Source: BQJU01 sp965229635 (GTDB lineage Bacteria > Bacteroidota > Bacteroidia > Chitinophagales > Saprospiraceae). Taken from it: a stretch of 64,000 nt of DNA. Below the pieces are notes generated by a model. The model saw only the letters and a program-made list of their open reading frames with translations. It did no database searches and was not told the origin of the DNA. Both the position numbers and the translations under genes were made by a program. Location of the stretch: positions 7,874,001-7,938,000 of the forward strand of contig OZ245894.1 of assembly GCA_965229635.1 (NCBI GenBank). Reading direction: 5' to 3'. Positions 51,066 to 60,703 of the stretch are shown piece after piece. Position 1 is the first letter of the stretch; every line of letters begins with the position of its first letter.

Positions 51066-51985
51066 AGAATCTTTATCAAATAGCGGGTCTAAGCAAACAG
51101 GCACATCAACAGTACATGCTCAGATTAGCAACAAAGACGGATCGCACAGCCTATTATATCGGCTTAATGGAGCAAGCCAGGCAAATGCACCCAGTCATTG
51201 GGTTGGCCAAGATCTACTATCTATTCCAACCTCAGGGAATCGGTCGTCAAGCCTTTGAACAATTGGGAAAAATGGCAGGTTATGCCCTCGAACCAATCCC
51301 CAAAATAAGCTGGAAAGGCTCGCGCATTATCCCCTATCAGAACCTGCTAAGCAACAAAGAGTTTAAAGATGTAAACCAACTTTGGGTAACCGATATTACC
51401 TACTATAAAATAGGCCGTACCGACTATTACATCAGCATGATTATGGACTTGTACAGTCGAAAAATCATCGCCTGCCGGGTATCAGAGTCTCTTCATGCTT
51501 ATCACAGCATCAGCTTACTCAAAATGGCTTTGAAGGCACGAAACATCCACAAAACAGGTCATCAATTAATTCATCATTCTGATAAAGGAATCCAGTACGC
51601 CTGCAATGATTACGTCAAGCTGCTAAAGCAGTACAACATCGGCATCAGCATGTGCGCCAGCGTTTATGAAAACACCCATATGGAACGATTGAATGGCATT
51701 ATCAAGAACAATTATTTGATCCACTGGGAGCCTAAATCATTTAATCAGCTAAAACGCCTATTGGCCAAGGCTGTCAACAATCGAAATCACTGCCCCCATG
51801 GTGAATTGAATATGCTCTCGCCAGTTCAATTTGAACAACAGCTTCAAAACATACCACTAAATCAAAGAACTTCAATGAAAGTTTTTACTTTTAAACAACC
51901 TAAGATTTTAGGCGATCCAAATCAACTTTCTTTGTTTATCGAAACATTATCCGTTAACCAAAAAGGTCAACTTCCTTCAGTGTAA
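51062..51985 (+). CDS. IS3-type transposase OrfB (integrase core)
   Basis: A 307-residue DDE recombinase: first D in NQLWVTDITYY, second D in LIHHSDKGIQY, E in NTHMERLNGIIKNNY, with the HHSD and NN(R)xRxH-like end (VNNRNHCPHGELN). Intact and full length for a compact OrfB. ATG at 51062 is chosen because of the ATGA overlap; an open frame from 51017 is inside orfA. Confidence 0.9.
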   Translation: MKNLYQIAGLSKQAHQQYMLRLATKTDRTAYYIGLMEQARQMHPVIGLAKIYYLFQPQGIGRQAFEQLGKMAGYALEPIPKISWKGSRIIPYQNLLSNKEFKDVNQLWVTDITYYKIGRTDYYISMIMDLYSRKIIACRVSESLHAYHSISLLKMALKARNIHKTGHQLIHHSDKGIQYACNDYVKLLKQYNIGISMCASVYENTHMERLNGIIKNNYLIHWEPKSFNQLKRLLAKAVNNRNHCPHGELNMLSPVQFEQQLQNIPLNQRTSMKVFTFKQPKILGDPNQLSLFIETLSVNQKGQLPSV

Positions 51986-51992
51986 GACACCG

Positions 51993-52216
51993 CCTAAACT
52001 TTAACCATTAACCTCTAAACCAAATCAGAATTCCCACTAGTAAAGAATCTGCAGAATATATTAGCTTTGCCACATCAACCACCTCCCCCGCCTAAACTTT
52101 AACCATTAACCTTTAAACTTATAGACCAGAGCAGAATCCCCACTAGTAAAGAATCTGTAGAATAACTATCTTCGACCTTCTCTAAACTCTAAACTTCTAC
52201 ACTCTAAACTAAAAAC
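51993..52216. repeat. Duplicated ~90-bp spacer block upstream of hemW
   Basis: gcctaaactttaaccattaacc ... cccactagtaaagaatctg(c/t)agaata occurs twice (from ~51993 and ~52091). The second block still has the uninterrupted cacctcccccgcctaaac, which shows the empty form of the site into which insertion sequence 2 jumped. TATCTTCG (52167-52174) might be a -7 box for hemW. Confidence 0.75.
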
Positions 52217-53359
52217 ATGTCCGGCCTCTACCTTCACATTCCCTTTTGCAAGCAAGCCTGTCACTACTGCAATTTTCACTTCTCCACGACGCTGAAATTG
52301 CGCGGTGAGGTATTACAGGCGATGGAAAAAGAGCTGGAACTGACCCGGGATTACCTTCAGGGCGAAAAACTGGAAAGTGTTTATTTGGGTGGTGGAACGC
52401 CTTCTCTGCTCACGGCTGCGGAACTGGATCGCTTATTCAAAAAAATTGAGGCGCTGCATGACATAGCCCCGGATGCCGAAATCACCCTGGAAGCCAATCC
52501 CGATGACCTGAGTGAGGATAAACTGAAGGTGCTACGGGATAGTCCCGTCAATCGGTTGAGTATTGGTGTACAGTCGTTTGCGGAAGCGGATTTGCAGTTT
52601 ATGAACCGCGCGCATAATGCCCAGGAAGCCAGAGCCTGCATTGAAATGGCGCAAAAAGCCGGCTTCAACCAGCTGACCATCGACCTGATTTATGGCAGCC
52701 CGACTACCAGCGATGTGCAGTGGGCCGATAATCTGCGCATTGCCATGCAATACGACATTCCCCATCTTTCGGCTTATTGTCTGACGGTAGAACCCAAGAC
52801 CGCCCTTGGACACTTTGTGGAAACCGGCAAAGCCCAGCCGGTAGACGATGAGCAGGCTGCCCGGCAGTTTGAAATGCTGATGGCCGCCGCCCGTGCCCGT
52901 GGTTTTGAGCAATACGAGATTTCCAACTTTGCCCGAAACCGCCAATACGCCCGCCACAACTCCAGCTACTGGCAGGGAGCCCCCTACCTCGGCATAGGCC
53001 CCTCCGCCCACTCCTTCAACGGGGCGCGCACACGCCGCTGGAATGTGGCCAATAATGCCCTTTATATCAAAGCCCTGCAAACCGAAAATCCCGACCTTCA
53101 GACCTGGTCGGAGCAGGAAGTACTCACCCCCGAAGAGCGCTACAACGAATACGTGATGACCGGCCTGCGCACCATCTGGGGTGTTGACCTGCGAAAGGTA
53201 GCCGAACTGGGCACCCACTTTTCCGATTATTTCCTCAAAGTAGCCGATCCCTACCTCAAAAACGGCACCATCCGGCAGGAAGAAAATCAATACGTACTGA
53301 CCGGCAGTGGCAAGCTGTTGGCAGACCGCATTGCGATGGAGCTGTTTTGGGAGGAGTAG
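52217..53359 (+). CDS. hemW: HemW-family radical SAM heme chaperone
   Basis: A 380-residue radical SAM protein with the cluster motif CKQACHYC close to the N-terminus (LYLHIPFCKQ), SVYLGGGTPSLL, RLSIGVQSF, DLIYGSPTTS and the HemW-type PYLGIGPSAHSF. The Cys pattern matches HemW (heme chaperone) better than coproporphyrinogen dehydrogenase HemN, which has an extra CxxxCxxC-C spacing and a longer N-terminus. ATG at 52217. Confidence 0.92.
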   Translation: MSGLYLHIPFCKQACHYCNFHFSTTLKLRGEVLQAMEKELELTRDYLQGEKLESVYLGGGTPSLLTAAELDRLFKKIEALHDIAPDAEITLEANPDDLSEDKLKVLRDSPVNRLSIGVQSFAEADLQFMNRAHNAQEARACIEMAQKAGFNQLTIDLIYGSPTTSDVQWADNLRIAMQYDIPHLSAYCLTVEPKTALGHFVETGKAQPVDDEQAARQFEMLMAAARARGFEQYEISNFARNRQYARHNSSYWQGAPYLGIGPSAHSFNGARTRRWNVANNALYIKALQTENPDLQTWSEQEVLTPEERYNEYVMTGLRTIWGVDLRKVAELGTHFSDYFLKVADPYLKNGTIRQEENQYVLTGSGKLLADRIAMELFWEE

Positions 53360-53386
53360 GTTATTTGTTTAACTGATAAAAACCAT

Positions 53387-54058
53387 TTAATCTTGAATAA
53401 CTGGCGGCAAGGCTTTTGTTGCATTGACCAATAACTCCTCACCTTCAGGTGTATAGGCATCAAAGGGCGTCTTTCCCACCTTAACCACCACACCTCCAGC
53501 TAATTCTTCAGCTTCGACATAGGGGTTTTCCAGGATGGCTTTTCCACCTTGTTTTTCATATTCTTCGGAGCCAAAATATTGCAGCCATACAAGACATGTA
53601 GAATTAAATGTCCTAGTTTCCCAAATGAAATGTTCCATTAATATTCGCTGAGAAATTCCAATCAATGAAACTTCTGCATAATCAGGATAAAAAATCTCTA
53701 CCAGTTTATGAAAAGATTTTAGGAAGATATCCCAATCATAATTTTCCAGTCGATTAGTTTGAATAAAAATTCCAAAGGCAGCACTATGTGTTTCAAAAAC
53801 AAAACTGAAACTATTGTCCTCATTAGTCAACTCTACAGCCAATTGGTCATTTGACATCTCCTGCAGTAAAGCTTCCTTTACCTTTGGATCAAGCAAGCCA
53901 CTGATTGCTTTTGGTTTAGCATCTGCCAATTGAATCTGACTTAATTCAAATGGAAACAAGTCATTTAAAAAATCCAGTTGATCAATAATTAATTGGATTT
54001 GCGCAACATCTTCGCTTATCCTGACATTTAAAGTCAATTTATCATCAATGCTAGACAT
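53387..54058 (-). CDS. Unknown protein, possible immunity to the DUF4157 toxin
   Basis: A 223-residue soluble acidic protein without a signal peptide or recognised domain. Predicted mixed alpha/beta: LTLNVRISEDVAQIQLIIDQ at the start, and FHKLVEIFYPDYAEVSLIGISQRI with VWLQYFGSEEYEKQGG later. It begins 20 bp after the stop of the giant effector on the same strand, the usual place for an immunity gene. The immunity role is inference from position, size and acidity only. Confidence 0.6.
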   Translation of the reverse strand: MSSIDDKLTLNVRISEDVAQIQLIIDQLDFLNDLFPFELSQIQLADAKPKAISGLLDPKVKEALLQEMSNDQLAVELTNEDNSFSFVFETHSAAFGIFIQTNRLENYDWDIFLKSFHKLVEIFYPDYAEVSLIGISQRILMEHFIWETRTFNSTCLVWLQYFGSEEYEKQGGKAILENPYVEAEELAGGVVVKVGKTPFDAYTPEGEELLVNATKALPPVIQD

Positions 54059-54078
54059 ATATCGGTACGATTTTACTG

Positions 54079-57000
54079 TTATACGGAAACGATTTTGCCA
54101 AATTCATCTACATATAGGACGGCTGCATTTCTTCCTAAATGTTGTCTGATCAAATTCTGATTCTTCAAAGCGGCGTCTTTTGTGCTAAATACATAGCTAA
54201 TAAAAATTTTATCATACTCACCTCCACTGTATTTTCCGGGTTTCATCAACAATTCCTGATACCGCTTCAACTGTTCTATTTGCTCCCCACTTAAGATCCC
54301 TTTAATATGTTTGGCTTCAACCCCCAGAAGGACTCTACCTTTTTCATGCCATCCGTCAATTTGAATATTTTTTGCGGTATCACTTTTCCCTTTAACGCCT
54401 CTAAATAGTTTCTTCCTGTTGAGCGCAATTTTCGTACCTGGTGGGTATTCATAATTTTTGATCAACCAATGTTCAAAAATACTTCCTCTTGAACCTTGTT
54501 GTATTGGCACACCCATCTCATCCAATTTACGGATTTTTTGTATATCCAGATTTTCGCCCAGTAATTTATTGATCGCCTTTACGACCTTACCTCGGGCATC
54601 ATCCAATCTGGTAGTATCACCTATCAAATCCGTATTATCCAGAAGGTTATTCAATTTAGCCTCAACTTCCTTTGGTAAACCTAAAGATTTATCTCGAATT
54701 TTTTCTGCCAATTTGCTTTCTGTTCCTTCCAATAATGAGAGCTTTTGCTCACGAGGAGATTTACGCTTAAAGTCAGGAAACTGTTCAAGAATCGTTTTGT
54801 CTTTCTTCAAGCCTTTAAGGAAGTCGTTTATACCATCAATATCTCCCTCTTTTGTAGCTAACCTGATGGTATCAATGAATTCTCCTACTTTTCTATCCGT
54901 GGTGCTCAATCTTTGGAGCAGCTTTTGCCTTGCAGCGTCATCTAACTTTGGCAGGTGCTTTCTTAGCCAATACAATTCGTCATATCCCAAACGTTTGGCC
55001 CTGTTAAACAGCTTATTCGCCAAAGTATTAAAGACCTCATCCGGAAGAATAGAAGCATCCATCCTGGCAAAATCTCTTGCAAATTGAAGGGCCTCTTCAG
55101 CCTCCAGGTTATCCAGTTTTTTGAGAGATGCCTTGACAAAAGTTTGAATGTCCTCAAATTTTCTGGTACTGTTGAGCAATTCACCTAAAACCTTAGAATT
55201 ATTACCAAAAGCATCTAATATTCTACCCGCCAATCTGGTGTCGTTACTCGAAACATGAATCGCTAGATACACCATTGTCGTTGTTGCAGGGTCAGGTTGG
55301 TCTTTTAGTAATTTTCTTATTTTTTCTGCTGTTTTTTTCGCTTTGGCATTTTTAAGGAATTCGTCCACTTTTTTAATAGCATCCTCACTCATACTCAGTG
55401 CAGCTTCGGCCCTTCCTTCGGTATTGATAATATCCGCAACTTCTTCCGGTGCATCTGAGAGCAAAGCTTTAGTACCTTCTCTAATGGCTTCCGTTGCTTT
55501 CTTTTCTCCCATTACAAAGGCGATAAAGTCATCTACACTCTTAAACTTTGATCTCTGTTTAGCAAGATCTATCAAAGCCTTCTTATGGCTATTACTAATT
55601 CCGGGTATGTTATTGATTTCGCGAGATAATCCATCGAGATCGAAATCTCCTTTGAACAATTTTGCAAACAATTCTTCCTGGTCACTCAGGCGATCTACCC
55701 ACCGTTGCAAGGTCTGTAAGGCCTCAGGCCCAAGCGTAGCTGTTCCTTTTGCCAAATTCCAGGCTTTACGAACATACTTCCCAAACCCCCTGTATATGGA
55801 AACGGCCAATCCCGGTAAGCCAAAGGCCGCATCTGCGGTATTCATCAGCATTAAAAACTGCCGCCCTTCGGCCGTCTTGGATAGTTCCTCACTAAATAGA
55901 TTTACAGCAAAAGTAATGGCGGCCAGCGCTATTTCAATTATAGCCACTACTCCACGTATGGCCTTGGTAGCAATACCAATGCCTCCGGCGAAAATAAGCA
56001 CCAATTCGAGTACGGTAAGCAAGTCACTAACCAACTTGCGATTATCCTCTACCTCAAGCTCAAAGAGGTTAATGGCAGGCATGACTCTGATGTCTCCCCC
56101 CGCATCTGCAAAATATTGTTCGTTGGCAGCCTGCTTGACAAAGTAACTATCTAAAAACTTGCTATAATCATACATACGGACACCAATAAACTCATCAGCA
56201 TCAAACACCATATTTATCAGGTAGTAACTTTCCTTTTTATTTGCAGCTTCGACATATTCACTGCTGAAGCCCTCGGTCGAAGAATGGTTGGCTATAAAAG
56301 CAGATAAATTCTCTTTATTTCCAATCAGGTGGAATTTGACTTTTACTCTTCCTACAGCTTCTCCCCCGTCATCTGTCTCGCCCTTGGCAGGTTCCTTTTT
56401 GGCTTCTACCATGCTTACATCATGATTCCGGCTATTGGGGCTTCCCCAAGGCAATACTTTTGGGTGCTGAAGCCCTCGGTCTTTCATTTTGACTGCCTCT
56501 TTGGTATATTCCTCGGCACCTCCTTCCTGCTTTATTTTGTATTCAAAAGGAAGCTGCCGAAGGGCAGCATGTAAAGTATTGAAACTCTCACCATCAAGTG
56601 AACTGTGTAACTGATCGTACAAGTCTCCACTCTTGGCCATCATGGCCTCGTAGAGTTTTAGTCCATCTTCAGGAGGACAACTTTGAATCAACTTAAGTAT
56701 AGCCGGCTCTCCAACGTAACCAACTCTCCATCGGGAAACGGCTTCTTTAATATATTTAAGGCGCTCTTCAAAGGTCAATCTTCCGGCTTGAGAGAAGGTA
56801 AGTGCAGCAATAGCTTCAAAAATCTTCACACGGTCATCTTCGGCAATAGCATCATCTATTTCTTGCTTTTTATTTGCCAAATCTCCTCCGTCTTCTACCC
56901 CCGGGCTCAAAGTACCCATCGTTTCAATCACTTCATATTCATCCCACACCCACGATGTTTCAACCAACTTCTTATCAATGCCAAATTTTACCAGATAATG

Positions 57001-60000
57001 TTTAATTAGTTTTTTGTCATCCTCTGGGGCCGTTTTAATCAAATTGATTATGCCTTCCGTTTCATTCTCTGCCTCGACCAGGGTCAGCACGGGGCCGCCA
57101 AATATGCTTACCAGGGTATTATAATCTCCCATAAGGGTAAGTATCAACTTAACCCTCTCTGCTGGTTTAAAACCTTCCATAGCCTCTAAAGACAATAGTG
57201 GCACCAATTTTTCCAAGGTATTATCCGTAAAAAATCCGGTTCTTGAAGGAAGGAGCGCTCTGATCTCGTCCATCAAATCCTTATAAGTATCCAATACGCC
57301 ATTCAGCGCTTTTTTGTATTCTGATTTATATGGCTCATTATCAATCGCAGCATCAACCAAACCCAGGTAAAAGAATTGAAAGTTGTTTAAATACTCTGCA
57401 ATCTTCACTTTAGCCTCATCCGAAGCATTAAAAAACAAATTGACATAAATAGCTTCTTCTTCCGGGCCATTTACGGTTTCTTGTAATAGCAGACGAATCA
57501 GTTTGACGGCATGTATACCGGGAAGAAGCTTGACTTCTGTTGGATTTAGGTACCGCGCAAATTCAAGGGCATCGTCATCCTCATCATCAAGATAGGTGAT
57601 AAATTGATCTAATTTCACATAATCAATATCATGTTCATCCTTAGCTTCTTCTCCTGTAGCTTCCTCCGAATCTTTCTCTTCTTTATCTCTAAATCCGGAC
57701 CCAATAAATTCATAAAAAGCAGCTATGACGGTATCAACCTCTAGCTTATTAACGATTTTCTCATAATAGTTCTCGCCGGTATTGGCTTCTCTTTCAATCG
57801 ATTCTTTGGCTTTTATACCAATTGACTGAAACTCATAACTGGAGTAAATCGGATGAATCAATTTTTTGAGCTTGGGCAAGTCACCTCCGGGAGTAGACAG
57901 TATCAAATTCAATAATGATTGCTCATCATCATCATCCATATAACTCCAGGAACCTTCAAGAAGAAGCCTCATCGCTTCTTTCCGTTCATCAAACGTTAAT
58001 TGTTTTAATTCACTTAAAGTTGTATACTCAAGTACCGTATCAATACCGGAATCTTTCTCCCTGATGAGTTTTCTCAATTTATTCAGCTTGGAGGCATCCC
58101 CTTCCGATCCCATGATTCTTTCCAAAGCCTGAGCCAGCTCTCTCTTACTATCCGTGCTGTCAAAGTAACCATAGAGGTCTTCATATAAATTGAAATCATC
58201 ACCCAGGTATTGTTTTAGGAATTTGACCTCTCGAGGATCAGTATTTTTAATAATCCTTAATATCTCTTCTTTATGCCGATCATCATCTTCCTCCATCAAC
58301 TTATTAATGATCAAAGCTTTGTGTTCTCCCCTCATTCCAAAAAGGTCATTATCACTCAATTGCGCGCTAATGACCATTTCTTCCGAATCGGCTTTGTAGG
58401 CACTTAGGCCCTGCAAAATAGTATTGACAAGTGCATAATTAATGCTCACATCACGATACCTGCTCTCATCCAAAGCCTGGTACTGAGTCCCAAAAATCTC
58501 ATCGATTATTTGATTAATATTTTTATCGACAACATTTGCCGTGGCACTGTGGTATGCTGCGGCAACAACATCAAAATGATCTGGCTTGAGATTTGCGGGG
58601 ATAAACCTTTTGACCAATTTCGCTTCATCAAACAAATTATATTCTAGTTCTACTTGATACCAATCCCGTATTTTATCTTCAATGAATAAACTGAGGCCAG
58701 CAGGCAGTGGTACCACCTGATAGTCGACTTCTACACTTGGATAAGGGAAAGATTTGACTCCACCGGCTTTTAGCTTGATCACATAACCGGTTAGATTTGT
58801 TAATTTTGCTTTGTCTTGATTGGCTTCTTTAGTTCTTCTGATCGGGGTACTACCAGAGATACTAAAATGAATCGGATTCAAATTAGTGGTTAGATATCTT
58901 TTTTTTCTGTTTTCATCAAAAGTTTGATAGGCTGTACCTACCCTATCATAAAGAATCAATTCCTCTTCCGGCTTAACTGAATCCCCCACCTCCACGGTCA
59001 ATTCGGGATCGGCGTACAACTGAATGGGAACTGCCCCGGTTTTAAGTCTTATTTTATACCCGGTATAATCATTATTTTCTATTTCCCCTTCCTCGTGCTT
59101 TTTTTCCGCTTGTTGTATGATTCGTTTTTCAGCAATTCCGACTACTGAAAAATCTCCTTCATATCTAAAATTGGAAGGAATAAAATATTCTCTATCACCA
59201 AATTCCTCTTTCTCAACCTCTACTGAATAGTTGGTTTCATTTTTTCCGGTTATTAAAACTAAAGTTGTTTTTTCCAGATAAACATCCGGTTGGTTTTTTA
59301 AGGCGGTATCATAAAAAAGATCCGGAATAAACCCTTTGTCAAATTGTAAATATAAATTTGTAAAATCCTGAATTTCAGACCGATCCCTATTCAATATTGC
59401 TATATCTTCATAGTCACCTGACTTCAATTGAACGTCCATTTTGACGGCTCCGCCCCCTTGTTGAACAGTGTGGGTCAACTCATGCGCTAGCAACTTTTGC
59501 CCATCCGTACTACCAGGTTCATATTTCCCTTTATTGAAATAAATATCAGCGCCATGGGTAAAAGCTTGAGCACCCAGGCCTTGACTCATTTCAGTAGCTT
59601 TTTGATCGGTATGTATGTTTACTCCGCTAAAATCGATCCCGAAGGCTGATTCCATAGAGGTGCGGGTATCATCAGGCAGAGGTTGGCCTTTGCCTTGGGT
59701 AGTATTAAGTTCTTCCTGGAAATCTGGAGTGGCAGTCATTTCCCCAGAGGAGGATTTGGTCATCAAGGTTGGGGTTGCCTTCTTTTGCACCTTTTCTTCT
59801 TGTTCACATTCAACACATTTGCGCTGAATTTCTTCCTCAGATGGATCGGCATTACTCTCAAAGATTGGTCTTCGCTGCACTTCAGCCTCTTCTTCTTGTA
59901 TTTGCTCGTTTTCCTCTTCTCTCTTATCTATCTGATTCCCCGTTTGCGAACGGAAAACGGGAGACTGCCAATTGCCCTTCTCTGAAACAGGCTCAGTCCC

Positions 60001-60183
60001 TGGAGTTGATTGATCTGCCTTTGATAACTTTCCCACTACTTCTTCTGCCATAGCATCGGTCTCCTGTTCATATTGATCATTAGGCCGGCCAATCTTGAGT
60101 TTGGGTTGGATAGAATTGGGTAAAAAGAATGGTGTTCTAGCTTCTTGATTCCCAAAGAAGTAAGCTTCTTTCTTGTCTTCCAC
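54079..60183 (-). CDS. DUF4157 (eCIS-type) giant effector with PD-(D/E)XK-like end
   Basis: 2,034 residues from a GTG at 60183; the frame stays open and protein-like to a CTG at 60309. FLPNSIQPKLKIGRPNDQYEQETDAMAEEV starts the eCIS-core region (split here as FLPNSIQPKLK and IGRPNDQYEQETDAMAEE); DUF4157 follows with FGIDFSGVNIHTD and zinc motif HELTH (234-238). Then SH3-like segments (~360-560), long helical repeats, hydrophobic helices (~1385-1430) and a C-terminal domain with GSIFEHWLIKNY, D1943 (QIDGW), E1956-A-K1958, a D...ExK nuclease core. Likely cargo of an extracellular contractile injection system; none of its structural genes are here. Confidence 0.85.
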   Translation of the reverse strand: MEDKKEAYFFGNQEARTPFFLPNSIQPKLKIGRPNDQYEQETDAMAEEVVGKLSKADQSTPGTEPVSEKGNWQSPVFRSQTGNQIDKREEENEQIQEEEAEVQRRPIFESNADPSEEEIQRKCVECEQEEKVQKKATPTLMTKSSSGEMTATPDFQEELNTTQGKGQPLPDDTRTSMESAFGIDFSGVNIHTDQKATEMSQGLGAQAFTHGADIYFNKGKYEPGSTDGQKLLAHELTHTVQQGGGAVKMDVQLKSGDYEDIAILNRDRSEIQDFTNLYLQFDKGFIPDLFYDTALKNQPDVYLEKTTLVLITGKNETNYSVEVEKEEFGDREYFIPSNFRYEGDFSVVGIAEKRIIQQAEKKHEEGEIENNDYTGYKIRLKTGAVPIQLYADPELTVEVGDSVKPEEELILYDRVGTAYQTFDENRKKRYLTTNLNPIHFSISGSTPIRRTKEANQDKAKLTNLTGYVIKLKAGGVKSFPYPSVEVDYQVVPLPAGLSLFIEDKIRDWYQVELEYNLFDEAKLVKRFIPANLKPDHFDVVAAAYHSATANVVDKNINQIIDEIFGTQYQALDESRYRDVSINYALVNTILQGLSAYKADSEEMVISAQLSDNDLFGMRGEHKALIINKLMEEDDDRHKEEILRIIKNTDPREVKFLKQYLGDDFNLYEDLYGYFDSTDSKRELAQALERIMGSEGDASKLNKLRKLIREKDSGIDTVLEYTTLSELKQLTFDERKEAMRLLLEGSWSYMDDDDEQSLLNLILSTPGGDLPKLKKLIHPIYSSYEFQSIGIKAKESIEREANTGENYYEKIVNKLEVDTVIAAFYEFIGSGFRDKEEKDSEEATGEEAKDEHDIDYVKLDQFITYLDDEDDDALEFARYLNPTEVKLLPGIHAVKLIRLLLQETVNGPEEEAIYVNLFFNASDEAKVKIAEYLNNFQFFYLGLVDAAIDNEPYKSEYKKALNGVLDTYKDLMDEIRALLPSRTGFFTDNTLEKLVPLLSLEAMEGFKPAERVKLILTLMGDYNTLVSIFGGPVLTLVEAENETEGIINLIKTAPEDDKKLIKHYLVKFGIDKKLVETSWVWDEYEVIETMGTLSPGVEDGGDLANKKQEIDDAIAEDDRVKIFEAIAALTFSQAGRLTFEERLKYIKEAVSRWRVGYVGEPAILKLIQSCPPEDGLKLYEAMMAKSGDLYDQLHSSLDGESFNTLHAALRQLPFEYKIKQEGGAEEYTKEAVKMKDRGLQHPKVLPWGSPNSRNHDVSMVEAKKEPAKGETDDGGEAVGRVKVKFHLIGNKENLSAFIANHSSTEGFSSEYVEAANKKESYYLINMVFDADEFIGVRMYDYSKFLDSYFVKQAANEQYFADAGGDIRVMPAINLFELEVEDNRKLVSDLLTVLELVLIFAGGIGIATKAIRGVVAIIEIALAAITFAVNLFSEELSKTAEGRQFLMLMNTADAAFGLPGLAVSIYRGFGKYVRKAWNLAKGTATLGPEALQTLQRWVDRLSDQEELFAKLFKGDFDLDGLSREINNIPGISNSHKKALIDLAKQRSKFKSVDDFIAFVMGEKKATEAIREGTKALLSDAPEEVADIINTEGRAEAALSMSEDAIKKVDEFLKNAKAKKTAEKIRKLLKDQPDPATTTMVYLAIHVSSNDTRLAGRILDAFGNNSKVLGELLNSTRKFEDIQTFVKASLKKLDNLEAEEALQFARDFARMDASILPDEVFNTLANKLFNRAKRLGYDELYWLRKHLPKLDDAARQKLLQRLSTTDRKVGEFIDTIRLATKEGDIDGINDFLKGLKKDKTILEQFPDFKRKSPREQKLSLLEGTESKLAEKIRDKSLGLPKEVEAKLNNLLDNTDLIGDTTRLDDARGKVVKAINKLLGENLDIQKIRKLDEMGVPIQQGSRGSIFEHWLIKNYEYPPGTKIALNRKKLFRGVKGKSDTAKNIQIDGWHEKGRVLLGVEAKHIKGILSGEQIEQLKRYQELLMKPGKYSGGEYDKIFISYVFSTKDAALKNQNLIRQHLGRNAAVLYVDEFGKIVSV

Positions 60184-60309
60184 GAAGGGGGAACGTTCAT
60201 GTTCTGAAAAGAGGGAGTCTTCTCCTTTTTTTTGAAAGAAAGGCTTGGTATTTTGCTCTATTCCATTGGGTTGGATAGCCGAAGTAGTTTTGCTTTTTGG
60301 GGCTTTCAG

Positions 60310-60703
60310 TTTGGGAGGGTTTATAGGTTATCAATAGGGTTATCAATAATTTCACACAGAAATTTTGCATTCCCGTGCTTTTCAAGCCATTTACGACGGC
60401 TATTGAGTTGTGTTTGATACGTTTAAAGATAGCTTTATTCCCATTGAAAGCCAAAAAATCACCAGTAAAAAAACATCTATGACTATCTTCCGTTGAGCAT
60501 TACTGAATATCACTTTGCCATTATCTGAACTAAGTATCTTTTTGTGCAATACTTATTTTTAAAGAGTTATAAAGATTCTCCTTCCACGATTCCCTCCCCC
60601 CATTTCTCTATTTCCCAAAAATTCAGTAAACTAGCGGTTGCACTACGAAATACTGTTCAGTAATTTTTTTTACCAATGCAAAATCGGGACTAACTCAAAA
60701 CCT
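60310..60703. other. Divergent spacer, effector / DUF1080 gene
   Basis: No gene. Contains a short direct repeat ggttatcaata (60326-60336 and 60339-60349), then AT-rich sequence. The minus-strand frame 60197-60454 is mostly the effector N-terminus read in another frame. No clear promoter box was found for either gene. Confidence 0.5.

Larger units (their letters stand above)
50590..51989 (+). mobile_element. IS3-type insertion sequence 2, 1,400 bp
   Basis: Terminal TGTCTTACACT (50590-50600) and its inverse AGTGTAAGACA (51979-51989) continue as AAGTTGACCTTTTT on both sides. The ends are TG...CA, and a 3-bp CCG repeat flanks it (50587-50589, 51990-51992), as expected for IS3. Two genes, orfA and orfB, overlap by ATGA. 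Both frames look intact, so it may be active. Confidence 0.92.

Noticed and set aside
54458..55087. 209-codon and similar plus-strand frames inside the giant effector (also 55343-56146)
   Set aside because: They are antisense shadows of a long, clearly protein-like minus-strand gene.
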